From positions 807,217 through 871,216 of the forward strand of contig CAJTFG010000001.1 of NCBI GenBank assembly GCA_910575705.1: DNA of 64,000 nt. Reading direction: 5' to 3'. Below, piece after piece: positions 54,251 through 63,729 of this stretch (position 1 is its first letter; each line of letters opens with the position of its first letter). The DNA is from Erysipelotrichales bacterium. Lineage in GTDB: Bacteria; Bacillota_I; Bacilli_A; Erysipelotrichales; Erysipelotrichaceae. Below the pieces are notes generated by a model. The model made no database searches. It was not told the DNA's origin and saw nothing but the letters and a program-made list of their open reading frames with translations. The position numbers and the translations under genes were made by a program.

Positions 54251-54940
54251 ATGAAAAAGAAACGTCTGACTGCCGCGGCAGCGATCCTTTTTTTATGTAT
54301 GTTGATGGGATTGCTGTATCATAAGGAAATGGAAACGGCATTGACAACGATGGCATATCGTCCGTTGTCCGGTATTACGATCGTATTGGATGCGGGACAT
54401 GGCGGAAAGGATAACGGCGCGATGATCAGCGGTGTGAATGAACAGGATATCAATTTGTCTATCATTCAGAAGCTGAAAACTTTGTTGGAAGGATCCGGAG
54501 CAAGCGTGCAGCTGACAAGAGACGGGAATTATGATCTGGCCGATGATGGGGTCAGTAACCGTAAGCGGGATGATATGAAAAAAAGGGTAGCGATGATCAA
54601 TGATACTACACCGGATATCTTTATTTCCGTACATTTGAATGCATATCCTAATACGAGCGTGCATGGGGCACAAGTATTTTATCAGAAAGGAAACCCATCG
54701 AGTGAACAGCTCGCGGGAATATTACAGGAAAATCTGAAAGAAGCGACCGGTTCAAAGATGATAGAAAAACCCGGAGATTATTATATATTGAATGAATCGA
54801 AAAAGCCCGGTGTACTTGTTGAGTGCGGATTTCTTTCCAATGCGGAAGACCGTGCGCATCTTCAGGAGGACGCGTATCAGCAAACGATCGCCGAGACGTT
54901 GTTTGACGGTATCTTAGAGTATTTCGATATGATGATTTAG
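54251..54940 (+). CDS. N-acetylmuramoyl-L-alanine amidase (Amidase_3, CwlD-like)
   Basis: A 229-residue enzyme with an N-terminal signal or anchor helix (residues 6-22) and a catalytic domain. Zinc ligands and acid lie in LDAGHGGKDNGA, GVNEQDIN, FISVHLNA and the catalytic glutamate in VECGFLSN. It cuts the peptide stem from muramic acid in peptidoglycan. ATG 54251 has GGTGAT upstream. CwlD trims spore cortex in sporulators; a vegetative wall role is equally possible. Confidence 0.88.
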   Translation: MKKKRLTAAAAILFLCMLMGLLYHKEMETALTTMAYRPLSGITIVLDAGHGGKDNGAMISGVNEQDINLSIIQKLKTLLEGSGASVQLTRDGNYDLADDGVSNRKRDDMKKRVAMINDTTPDIFISVHLNAYPNTSVHGAQVFYQKGNPSSEQLAGILQENLKEATGSKMIEKPGDYYILNESKKPGVLVECGFLSNAEDRAHLQEDAYQQTIAETLFDGILEYFDMMI

Positions 54941-54974
54941 ATGATTGCCATATCACGAATGCATATTTGAATAA

Positions 54975-55580
54975 GAAAAGACAAGTTATTGGGAAATTGA
55001 ACGAGAAGAAAGAATTAATCATTCTGTTACAAACAAATGGTTAAAAAAGTATTTAGAATCAGAAATTACCGGACTTGAAAATCAAAAGAAACCAGGAAAT
55101 CCTTTCGCAAGATATTCTAATAAGAAGAATCTTGCAGAACCGGAAAAACTGGAATATGAAATTAAACGAAGAGCTTTAGAACCTTTAATTAAAGATATCC
55201 ATAAAAGGAAACCAAGTTATGGTTATCATAGAATAAATGCAATTATTCATAAAGAAACAGGATGGATAGTATCAGATAATCTAGTTCATAAGGTTTGTAA
55301 GATTTTAACAATAAGAAGCAAAGCTAGACATTACTCCATTTATAAGAAACCTAAAGAAAAATCTATTAAGTATCCTAATCTTATAAATAATAATTGGGAA
55401 ACTACTAAACCATTTGAAAAAATAGCATCTGATACAACATTGATTTGGTTTAGAGGACAAAGATATGATTGGATTTACTATATAGATGCTTTTGATAATT
55501 CTATTATAGGTTCCGATGTAAAGCCATTTTATCATGGTGTAAATATGACTAATCATATGAATGCTTTGAATGATCATTGA
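54975..55580 (+). pseudogene. IS3-family (IS150-like) transposase fragment
   Basis: An open but startless frame of about 200 codons: KRKPSYGYHRINAIIHKETGW, VHKVCKILTIRSKARH and IASDTTLIWFRGQRYDWIYYIDAFDNSIIG match the middle of IS3 OrfB, including the first catalytic D. The frame ends after MNALNDH; the second half of the DDE domain and OrfA are missing. No terminal inverted repeats were seen. Confidence 0.85.
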
Positions 55581-55635
55581 CAAATCTATCATACATTTAG
55601 ATTACTTTAAGTTATCTTTAAGTGATGCAAAAAAA

Positions 55636-55670
55636 AACAGCGTAGCTTTTTAAGAAATCTACGCTGTTTC
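55636..55670 (-). terminator. Terminator for minus-strand relics
   Basis: AACAGCGTAG and CTACGCTGTT around 12 bases, with a long A run at 55629-55637, that is a T run on the minus strand. Confidence 0.8.
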
Positions 55671-55712
55671 CCGTTAAGGTGAATTATGGGTAAAATTTCA
55701 GAAATATCTTGT

Positions 55713-56107
55713 TTAACAGTTAGTCGCAAAGCGACAAATGCAAGAGCTTTCTAGAAGTTCACGAAAGTTATAAATCTCTTTATCAGCTTTTGAAGTATTT
55801 TGTGTAATAACAGATCCTTTGTAACCAATAGTATATAGACCAGAACTTTTTGCAGCTTGAATACCGTTAGGTGAGTCTTCAATGACGATGATCTCATCAA
55901 GTGGTAAATCCATAAATTTGACAGCTGCCATATAAATATCGGGAAAGGGTTTGTTTCTTAAAAAATTTCGCCGGAAAAAGCTTTTTCAAAGTAGCTGTCT
56001 ATTTTTAACCGCTTCATAATCCTTTACAAATAATCTTGAGGAGATGAGGAAGCAATCATCATCTTAATATTAAATTTTTTTAGTGTTTTTATAAAATCTA
56101 TTATTCC
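55713..56107 (-). pseudogene. HAD phosphatase (beta-phosphoglucomutase-like) fragment
   Basis: Minus-strand pieces: IIDFIKTLKKFNIKMMIASSSPQDYL, then a stop, an altered frame with a second break, then KPFPDIYMAAVKFMDLP and IVIEDSPNGIQAAKSSGL. These are motifs II to IV of HAD subfamily IA. The N-terminal part with the nucleophile is gone; the left end joins a BtpA-like fragment. Confidence 0.75.
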
Positions 56108-56455
56108 CGACATTGGCGCCATGATAATGAGCTCTCACAAAATCAGCATTCGTTGCACCAGCAATATCAAAAGTGGCTTTTGCACTGGAAGCACAAGTAA
56201 TTCCGAAAGGAAGATTCAAATCTTTTTTTAATTCTTCGATTACTTCGGCAAACGCCGCAATAACAGTTCCATTTACTTGCTTTGTGTAAGGGATGCTGAA
56301 TTCATTACCGAATAAAATACCGTCAACACCCCCATTTTGTAATGCAACTAAATCCTCTCTTGCCATATTAACAATTTTTTTGATTCCACCATTTGCATCA
56401 TACTTTGGATCGGTAGGGAAATCTTGAAAATGAACCATGCCAATCACAGGTTTTT
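56108..56455 (-). pseudogene. BtpA/SgcQ-family fragment
   Basis: Minus-strand frame starting PVIGMVHFQDFPTDPKYD, then GGVDGILFGNEFSIPY and NADFVRAHYHGANVG: the first 110 or so residues of a BtpA/SgcQ TIM-barrel protein, usually found in PTS sugar operons. It then changes into the HAD fragment, indicating a deletion that fused two neighbours of a lost sugar operon. Confidence 0.75.
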
Positions 56456-56691
56456 TAAGTCAAAAAAATAGATAATATTACATACTATTTATTTATGTGA
56501 TTCTATTTATAATTAATTATAAATAATGATATAATAACAACATAGGCTCATAAATATAGATATGTGTATTTGACGAATTTATATAATCACACTAATAAGA
56601 GTTTATTTTACACAGATACTTATGGTTGATTTAGTAATAGAAGGAGAAATTACACCATTTTTAGATTAAAAAAAGAGAACGGAAGGCTGTT
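56456..56691. other. AT-rich gap
   Basis: No gene supported. A TATAAT-like box near 56529-56536 could be a leftover promoter. Confidence 0.4.
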
Positions 56692-56991
56692 GTGTCAAAA
56701 AATGTAGATATACGAAATGACTCTTTTAATATGTTGGTAAGTGGTGTAGACTTTACAAGTGAAGACATTAATGAAAAAGGAAGTTCAGATGTGAACATAA
56801 TAGTTCGTGTCAATCCTTAGACGCATAAAGTGTTTATGCAGGTTGTACTGGGCGGTACAGGGACGGTATTGCCTTGTGTGAATGGAGAAATGCATTGGAT
56901 AGATGATGAAGTGACAGGAGAATACTTATATTATTTCTACCCTTATGAGGGTAAAATTGATGTGTTTAAAGAGAGAATAGAAAACATTTAA
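56692..56991 (+). pseudogene. LytR-CpsA-Psr (LCP) family fragment
   Basis: NDSFNMLVSGVDFTSEDINE KGSSDVNIIVRVNP then TAG (56818-56820) then THKVFMQVVLG. This fits the start of the LCP domain (ISGIDTYG...SRSDVNMIVTVNPKTHKI...). LCP enzymes attach wall polymers to peptidoglycan. The rest of the frame to 56991 does not follow the family, so it is a truncated, stop-containing relic next to a surface-polymer cluster. Confidence 0.7.
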
Positions 56992-57105
56992 AGAAAGTAA
57001 ATGCCTGAATTTGAATAAACATGAAAGACTCGTTAATGATGATAAAAGATGATTGATTTGAATCACTTTTGGTTTTGGACAGCGATTAAGAAATGAGGGA
57101 TCCTT

Positions 57106-59424
57106 GTGAAAATTATAGCGCCAATTGAGATGATAGGTTTGAGAACTCATTACCAATTATATACTTATTATTATTTTGCGAAAAAAGATTACAAACTATT
57201 AAAATATGCGTTTTATCATATTTGGTATTATTTCTTATACAGTTTACATATCATATCGAAAAGTAAATTCTACCGATTGTATTGGGATTATTTTAGTAAA
57301 ATCAATCCTTCGGAAGAGGTTATGCAGGAGCTGCGTAGGCATGTTTTGTGCCAAAAGAATGAATTAAACTGCGATTATAAAGATTTGATATTCATCGCAT
57401 ATGCGCCAAGATCGTTTCTGCAATTTCTAGAGATAGAAGGCTCACTCATTGCGTTGGAAGACATGGGTGATCAGAGAAAAACGGTTGTGCAAGTGTTGAA
57501 GCAAAGGAATGTTGACAAGTATGCTTGTGTCGAATCGTCAGATTATTATTTGCACAAAAATGCAGAAAAATTGTTAAAGTTAAAAAAAGGAGAACTGATT
57601 GAAAAATCAAAATTAGATTTTATTTTTGATCTGTTAAGACAGTTTGTCTGTCTGTTGTTTCTTTCTTTTGTGATTACGGTTTTTTCTTTGTTCTTAACAC
57701 CGTTAGATTCATACTTAGTATTTCAATATCTACTTCATCCTATTATTATCATTTTGAATTTTATTCCTGTCTTTACGCTGATGTTGGTTTTGTTTGGCGT
57801 GTTGAATAGTTTGAGGAAAAGCTTTTTTATAACGGGATTGTTTTTCATCGTTATGGTAGAAATCAACCGATTTAAAATGAGTTTTAGAGATGATCCTTTT
57901 GTTTTTATGGATGTAAAATATGCAAAAGAAGCAGCGCAAATGACGAACAACTATCAACTCTTTGTTGATAAAGCTACATTTTTAATCATCGTTGTATTTC
58001 TTATATTTATAATACTTTTGCTGCTAGTAAAAAAGCATAAATTAAATCATCCTGTTTTGCGATTGACATGTGTCTTTTTTCCTGTTTTGATTTTTTCACA
58101 ATCTTATCACCTGCTTTATCAGAATTCCACAATATATGAGAGTACGTGGAATGATGCTTTTGGCAATCGATGGAAAGAAGGCGACCAATTTGTCGCAAGA
58201 GGATTCAATTACTCTTTTATCAGAAGTTATAACAGTAGTTATATAACTGAGCCAGAGAATTATGATGAAAAGAAAGCAGCTGAGATTCTTTCACAATATG
58301 AGACAATTGACATGAAAAATGAGGAGAAGGTGCATGTGATTGCAATTATGCTTGAAGCATATAATGATCTCAGCGTACTGGTTCCGGAAGGTGAAATTGC
58401 GCAGGAAGTATACCATAATTTCCATGAAATACAAAATACATCTTATTCCGGATTTTTATATACTGATATTTTTGCAGGAGGAACAATTGCGACTGAACGT
58501 TCTTTTTTAAGCGGCTATTCTTCTGGATATGAGTATCACTTTCCATCTGAAACTTATGTGAGTTATTTTAAAAGCCAAGGTTACTACACAGAAGCCATGC
58601 ATCCTTGCTTTGGTTGGTTTTATAATCGTAAGAATGTTAATATGGTAGGTTTTGGCTTTGATAATTTCGATTATCATGAAAATAAATATGAATCAATCAT
58701 TAAAGATACGCCTATAGAAGAAACTTTTGGTGGTTTTTTATATGATATAGATTTTTTTCAACAGATCATCCAAGGATATGAAAAAAATAAAGATAGAAAT
58801 ATGCCATATTTTAATTTCAGTGTTACATACCAGAATCATGGACCTTATAGCTCAGGTCGCTTAACAGATGCGGAGTACTTGAAATGGCATGAGAATTATG
58901 ATATCGATACCTATAATATTGTGAATAATTATTTAGCCGATATTTACAAAACTGATCAGGCACTAAAAGTCTTATATGATTATATCCAAGCAGAAAAAGA
59001 ACCTATTGTTCTTGTTTTGTTTGGTGATCATAATCCATATTTGGGAGAAGAAAATGCTGGCTTTACGATGCTTGGTATTGATTTGGACTTGGGAAATGAG
59101 ATAGGCGGCTGCAATTATTATCAAACTCCTTATCTCATTACCGCGAATCAAGCTGCTAAGGACACTTTAAAGAGTGATTTTCATGGGAGAGGTGAGACGA
59201 TATCGCCGATTTTCCTGATGAATGAAATGTTTCAGGTAGCAGGATTAAATATTGGGTCCCCTTATTCGCGTTATTTAAATGATTTGAAACAGCGCATGCA
59301 TGTGATTAATCCATTATACATTAAACAAGATGGTGTTTATATATTGCGTGATTTCTATGAGGATGAAGAGGATCTGCTTAAGAACTTTTACTATGTAGAG
59401 TATTTTCAGCAACATGGAGAATGA
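57106..59424 (+). CDS. LTA-synthase-like (LtaS) membrane enzyme with degenerate HAD-like head
   Basis: A 772-residue protein. Residues about 180-345 hold five membrane helices; residues about 405-690 form an alkaline-phosphatase-fold domain: IMLEAYND (metal glutamate), FAGGTIATERSF (catalytic threonine region), NQNHGPY-like YQNHGPYSSG and VLFGDHNPYLG. LtaS-type enzymes move glycerol-phosphate or similar groups onto lipid-linked polymers. The first 170 residues resemble HAD-IB phosphatases of polymer clusters (YYYFAKKDYKLLKYAFYH, LIFIAYAPRSFLQFLE), but the nucleophile DxD is absent. GTG start 57106 follows GAGGGA. Confidence 0.8.
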   Translation: MKIIAPIEMIGLRTHYQLYTYYYFAKKDYKLLKYAFYHIWYYFLYSLHIISKSKFYRLYWDYFSKINPSEEVMQELRRHVLCQKNELNCDYKDLIFIAYAPRSFLQFLEIEGSLIALEDMGDQRKTVVQVLKQRNVDKYACVESSDYYLHKNAEKLLKLKKGELIEKSKLDFIFDLLRQFVCLLFLSFVITVFSLFLTPLDSYLVFQYLLHPIIIILNFIPVFTLMLVLFGVLNSLRKSFFITGLFFIVMVEINRFKMSFRDDPFVFMDVKYAKEAAQMTNNYQLFVDKATFLIIVVFLIFIILLLLVKKHKLNHPVLRLTCVFFPVLIFSQSYHLLYQNSTIYESTWNDAFGNRWKEGDQFVARGFNYSFIRSYNSSYITEPENYDEKKAAEILSQYETIDMKNEEKVHVIAIMLEAYNDLSVLVPEGEIAQEVYHNFHEIQNTSYSGFLYTDIFAGGTIATERSFLSGYSSGYEYHFPSETYVSYFKSQGYYTEAMHPCFGWFYNRKNVNMVGFGFDNFDYHENKYESIIKDTPIEETFGGFLYDIDFFQQIIQGYEKNKDRNMPYFNFSVTYQNHGPYSSGRLTDAEYLKWHENYDIDTYNIVNNYLADIYKTDQALKVLYDYIQAEKEPIVLVLFGDHNPYLGEENAGFTMLGIDLDLGNEIGGCNYYQTPYLITANQAAKDTLKSDFHGRGETISPIFLMNEMFQVAGLNIGSPYSRYLNDLKQRMHVINPLYIKQDGVYILRDFYEDEEDLLKNFYYVEYFQQHGE

Positions 59425-59941
59425 AGAATTCAATGAACTCATATTACTGGCGTAGTTAAGATTTTTGTCCATTATTGGTGGGCGGTGCTCTTTTTATTTA
59501 CTTCACAAACTATTGTGGGTATAATAATTAATGTGCTTAGAAGGATAAGATGGGAACTTTCATAATGCCTATGGATTATATCATAGAGCGTTTATCAGAA
59601 TGCGAAATGGATAGTCGTTCTAATGTACACTGTTTTATTCAATGGAAAAAGTAATGGTATGAATATGAGTGAATCAGTAAAAGTTATTTCAGGTATGAAT
59701 TACCGACTTTGATTTCATTAGGAAAAATATGATTAAGAAAAAAGCTTGAATGTAAATTTCTTGATGACCTTGTTAGGTGGAATATTAGAAGAATCGTTAT
59801 TTAACGGTTTGACGATAATAAATGAAGAGATTTATGAAAGCAGTAATAAAATACAAGAAGTTGTTTTCTATTTCCTCTAAAGACAATGAAGGATAATTCA
59901 AACGGTGATGTCTTTGAAGAAAAAGAATAGGAGTTGATGAT
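59425..59941 (+). other. 517-bp gap with a promoter and decayed sequence
   Basis: A promoter TTTACT (59497-59502), 17 bases, TATAAT (59520-59525) is clear. Two short frames follow (29 codons from an ATG near 59564, and about 40 codons near 59758-59880, GGILEESLFNGLTIINEEI) with stops; they look like relics. I recognise no family. Confidence 0.45.
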
Positions 59942-60994
59942 ATGAGTATTAAAGCTATCATAACATGTGGATATATGGGATCCGGATCTAGTGCGGTCAC
60001 TGATCTAATGGCTGAATACGAGCAATGCATAAATGACCATGCTGATTTTGAATTTGTTTTCCTGCATTGTCCAAATGGAGTCTTTGATTTAGAGGATAAA
60101 TTACTAATAGGGAACAATGCGGTTCGAAGTGATGAAGCGATACGCAGTTTTCGGCATACAATGAAGCAATTATTCGATAAAAAATATTGGTGGGTAGGGC
60201 ATTATAAAGCGGTAGTTGGTTCAGAATTCATGACTGTTACAGATCGTTTCATTGATCGTATTATCCAATATCGATTTTCTGGGTATTGGTATTATCATGA
60301 AAATGCAGATGCCAAAATGATTTTTCGCCTTTGTTTGCAAAAGCCATTGAGAATAATGTTTGGTAAATTTTATAGATTTCGTAAAATAACAAAATATAAT
60401 GATCAACTCTATATGAGCTATATTCAACCTGATGATTATTATCGAGCGGCTAGAGAATATATAAAAGATGTTTTTAAATTAATGGCTAAAGATGGAGATT
60501 ATGTTATTTTGGATCAACTATTGTTGCCTTTTAATCTCTTTCGCATGGATCATTATTTTCATCATAACGCTTATGCAATCGTGGTTAGCCGTGATCCTAG
60601 AGATATGTATATATTGAACAAATATGCATGGAGTAAGAAAGATTTATCGGTACCCTATCCCTTGGATGTTAATTTATTTTGCAAATACTACCGCGATTTA
60701 AGAAATATGGAGAAGTCAGCGGATTCAAAGCAAATTTTACGTATTTACTTTGAAGATTTAATATATCAATATGACAGTACTGTTGCTAGAATAGAGAAGC
60801 ATTTGAATTTTACATCTACTCAGCATACGCACCAATTTACTCGTTTTAATCCAGAGCGCTCATTTAAGAATACGCAATTATTCCGTGATGCTAAATACGA
60901 AAAAGAAGTGTCTGTGATTGAAAAAGAACTTTATGAATATTTATATGATTTTCCTTATATAGTCAATAATAAAGTTGAAGATACGATTAATTGA
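59942..60994 (+). CDS. Sulfotransferase-fold protein
   Basis: A 350-residue protein with a P-loop-like GYMGSGSSAVTDLM (residues 10-23) and VVSRDPRDMYI (about 217-227), the 5'- and 3'-phosphate sites of PAPS-dependent sulfotransferases. In a polysaccharide cluster it would sulfate, or otherwise modify, a glycan. No PAPS synthesis genes are in view. GGAG lies upstream of the ATG; the next gene starts 15 bases after its stop. Confidence 0.75.
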   Translation: MSIKAIITCGYMGSGSSAVTDLMAEYEQCINDHADFEFVFLHCPNGVFDLEDKLLIGNNAVRSDEAIRSFRHTMKQLFDKKYWWVGHYKAVVGSEFMTVTDRFIDRIIQYRFSGYWYYHENADAKMIFRLCLQKPLRIMFGKFYRFRKITKYNDQLYMSYIQPDDYYRAAREYIKDVFKLMAKDGDYVILDQLLLPFNLFRMDHYFHHNAYAIVVSRDPRDMYILNKYAWSKKDLSVPYPLDVNLFCKYYRDLRNMEKSADSKQILRIYFEDLIYQYDSTVARIEKHLNFTSTQHTHQFTRFNPERSFKNTQLFRDAKYEKEVSVIEKELYEYLYDFPYIVNNKVEDTIN

Positions 60995-61008
60995 GGAAGG
61001 AAGGAAAA

Positions 61009-61956
61009 ATGAAAGTCAGTGTGATTGTTCCAGTTTTTAACTGTGAAAACTATTTGGAAAAATGTTTATTATCGTTGTTGAACCAAACGCAAAAGGATAT
61101 GGAGATTATTGCAGTAGATGATGGTTCTATGGATAATAGTCTAGCTATTCTTCGGCAATATGAACGAGACTATCCCAAGCAACTTAAAGTATTTGCAAAA
61201 GAAAATGGCGGTCAAGCGAGTGCTAGAAATTTGGCTTTAAAATATGCGAAAGGGGAATATTACGGTTATGTTGATAGTGATGACTGGGTTGAACCGGATA
61301 TGTATGAGCAGATGATAAAAATGGCCGATGAAAATGAAAGCGATATAGTGATATGTGATATGGTAGATCATTATCCCAATAAAACAATATATCATCATAG
61401 TTCAGAATTTCAAAATAAGTTCATGGTTACCCCTTCCGCCTGCAATAAGATATTTAAAAGCAGTTTTGTAAAATGCTTACAATTTCCCGAGGGTTTGTGG
61501 TATGAAGATTTTGAATACACAACGAAAGCTTTAATGCTGACAGATAAAATATCATGTGTTGCCAAGGGGTTTTATCATTGTCATTGTCGAGAGGTTTCTA
61601 CAATGATCAATCATAATGCACCGAAGAATCTCAATATGATACATGTTCTCGATCATCTTTATGATTTTGCTATTGAACAGAAATTACAAAAAAAATACAA
61701 AGATGATTTGGAATACTTGGTATTAGAGCATATCATAATCACGACCATAAATCGTGTTGCTGAGCAATCGCATCCTCAAAAAGAACAGGTGATTAAAGAA
61801 TTGAGAGAATATGGAAGAAAAAGGATTCCAAATTTATCTGTACTTCTCAGTTATCAGCGTTTGCCTAAGAAACGGAAGTTAATTGCTTACTTAAATTATC
61901 ATGGCTTTCACAAAATTTCAAAATGTATTTTGCGACTTAAAAAATTAATAAATTAA
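61009..61956 (+). CDS. Family 2 glycosyltransferase
   Basis: A 315-residue GT-A enzyme: SVIVPVFNCENYLEKCLLSL, AVDDGSMDNS, ENGGQASARN, and the metal motif YVDSDDWVEPD; WYEDFEYTT is the catalytic ED. It adds a sugar to a lipid-linked glycan at the inner membrane face. ATG 61009 follows GGAAGGAAGG. Confidence 0.88.
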   Translation: MKVSVIVPVFNCENYLEKCLLSLLNQTQKDMEIIAVDDGSMDNSLAILRQYERDYPKQLKVFAKENGGQASARNLALKYAKGEYYGYVDSDDWVEPDMYEQMIKMADENESDIVICDMVDHYPNKTIYHHSSEFQNKFMVTPSACNKIFKSSFVKCLQFPEGLWYEDFEYTTKALMLTDKISCVAKGFYHCHCREVSTMINHNAPKNLNMIHVLDHLYDFAIEQKLQKKYKDDLEYLVLEHIIITTINRVAEQSHPQKEQVIKELREYGRKRIPNLSVLLSYQRLPKKRKLIAYLNYHGFHKISKCILRLKKLIN

Positions 61957-62184
61957 TTATACGTTATTTAATTATGAATATGATTTCCTGTAAAAAAATC
62001 ATTTCTTTATACGCAAAACTTTTAAATCGTTTATATTATTTTTGTTTGCAGTTTTCAGCCATTTGAATACGGTAAATGATAAGAGGAAGCAGATATAAAA
62101 GATATAAATAATTTGTGAATTTTCGCTCATTGATTTATGTATATGGTATAATGGATAATAATTTTTAATTTGCGTGAGGTGGAT
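61957..62184 (+). other. Intergenic region with promoter of the flippase gene
   Basis: About 230 AT-rich bases. An extended -10 TGGTATAAT lies near 62145-62153, with no strong -35. A possible short hairpin follows the previous stop; nothing else seen. Confidence 0.45.
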
Positions 62185-63681
62185 ATGAACAATTCATTAG
62201 CAAAAAATGCAACTTACAAGGCAATTTTAAATATCTTTAATTTATTTGTTCCTTTGATTATCGGAGTCTATATTGCAAGAGTATTGAGTGTAGAATTGTT
62301 AGGAATGTATAATCGCGTATATAGTGAGTTTCAAGTTTTTTTCACACTTTCCGCATTTGGTATTTATAATTTTGGATTGCGAGAAATCAGCAAATTTCGT
62401 AATGATAAGAAAAAAGTAAATAAAATATTTACAAATTTATTCCTAATCGGCATCATCACGAATCTTAGTATAGGATTTATTTATATTATCTATTTTATGT
62501 TTCGTGCTACTGGTGCAGATATTTACATTTATGCTTTGATGATGATTCAAATTATAGGGAATATTTTTTATATTGAATTTATAAATGAAGCTGTTGAAAA
62601 CTATGGTTTTATAGCTAAGAAAACGATTATTATTCGTCTTTTATATCTTGTTGGTATTTTTGTATTTGTAAAAGATAAAAGCGATGTGTTTATGTATGCG
62701 CTTGTGATAAATCTGACAGTATTTTTAAATAATTTTGTGAGCTTTCGTTATTTAAAAAAGCAAATTAGTTTTGATTTTACCGAGATATCATTGAAAAGGT
62801 ATATATATCCGTTAACTGTTGCTTTTTTTCTTACAAACGTAGAAATACTTTATTCACAATTTGATAAATTGATGATAGGTTGGTTCTATTCTTCCAATCA
62901 GGAATTGTCGGATATTGCAGTCAGTATGTATTTTATTCCCTATAATTTAGTGGGCATGATCGGTACAATTCCGCTTTCGTTGGTTTCCGTTGCGATTCCT
63001 AGGCTGTCTTTATATATAGGTCAAGGAAAGAAAAAGCAGTATGAGGATACATTAAATAATACAGTACGCGTTTTTATGGCGATGATTATACCTATTTGTT
63101 TTGGATTGATGGCGCTCGCAAAAGAGGTTATGTTTGTCTATGCTGGTGAGGAATATATATCTGCATATCCTGTGTTAATTGTCGCAGCGATCTGCCGCTT
63201 CGCTTTTGCTTATCAGAGTATATATACGAATTTAATCATGTATGTTAATAATTTAGAAAAAGAATTAGTAAGTTTATTGGCGTTATTTGGCGTTTGCAAT
63301 GTAGTGCTAGATCTCATCGTTTGGAGAATTGGTATTATGGAACCTATATGGTTATTGGCGGTCACAGGCATCAGTGTTCTATTATTTGATTTTTCGGTAA
63401 ATATTGTGATAAAAAAGCGATTGGATTTAAAGATGTCTCTTGTGAATAAGTCGATTTGTGGTTATGCAATCATCTCATCTCTTTTCTTGCCCATCTCTTT
63501 TTTCATACATATGATCAATTGTAATTATTGGGTTAATATAATCGTGATCATGACAATATGCATTTTATTGTATGGTGGTTATTTATGGTGTACAAAGGAT
63601 CCGGTATTAATGATATTGATAAATAAATTTAAACTGAATCATTTTTTAAATTTTAAGAAGCGCATCGAGCGTAGAAAATGA
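62185..63681 (+). CDS. Oligosaccharide flippase (Wzx-like, MATE/MOP superfamily)
   Basis: A 498-residue protein with about 14 helices. SLAKNATYKAILNIFNLFVPLIIGVYIARVL at the start and FGLREISKFRNDKKKVNKIF are typical of Wzx. It moves lipid-linked repeat units outward. ATG 62185 follows GAGGTGG. The presence of Wzx suggests a Wzy-type polymer; a polymerase is not in view. Confidence 0.9.
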   Translation: MNNSLAKNATYKAILNIFNLFVPLIIGVYIARVLSVELLGMYNRVYSEFQVFFTLSAFGIYNFGLREISKFRNDKKKVNKIFTNLFLIGIITNLSIGFIYIIYFMFRATGADIYIYALMMIQIIGNIFYIEFINEAVENYGFIAKKTIIIRLLYLVGIFVFVKDKSDVFMYALVINLTVFLNNFVSFRYLKKQISFDFTEISLKRYIYPLTVAFFLTNVEILYSQFDKLMIGWFYSSNQELSDIAVSMYFIPYNLVGMIGTIPLSLVSVAIPRLSLYIGQGKKKQYEDTLNNTVRVFMAMIIPICFGLMALAKEVMFVYAGEEYISAYPVLIVAAICRFAFAYQSIYTNLIMYVNNLEKELVSLLALFGVCNVVLDLIVWRIGIMEPIWLLAVTGISVLLFDFSVNIVIKKRLDLKMSLVNKSICGYAIISSLFLPISFFIHMINCNYWVNIIVIMTICILLYGGYLWCTKDPVLMILINKFKLNHFLNFKKRIERRK

Positions 63682-63729
63682 TTGTTTGATAGCGAGTAAT
63701 ATTTAATGACGCTAGAGGAGGGTGTTGAT

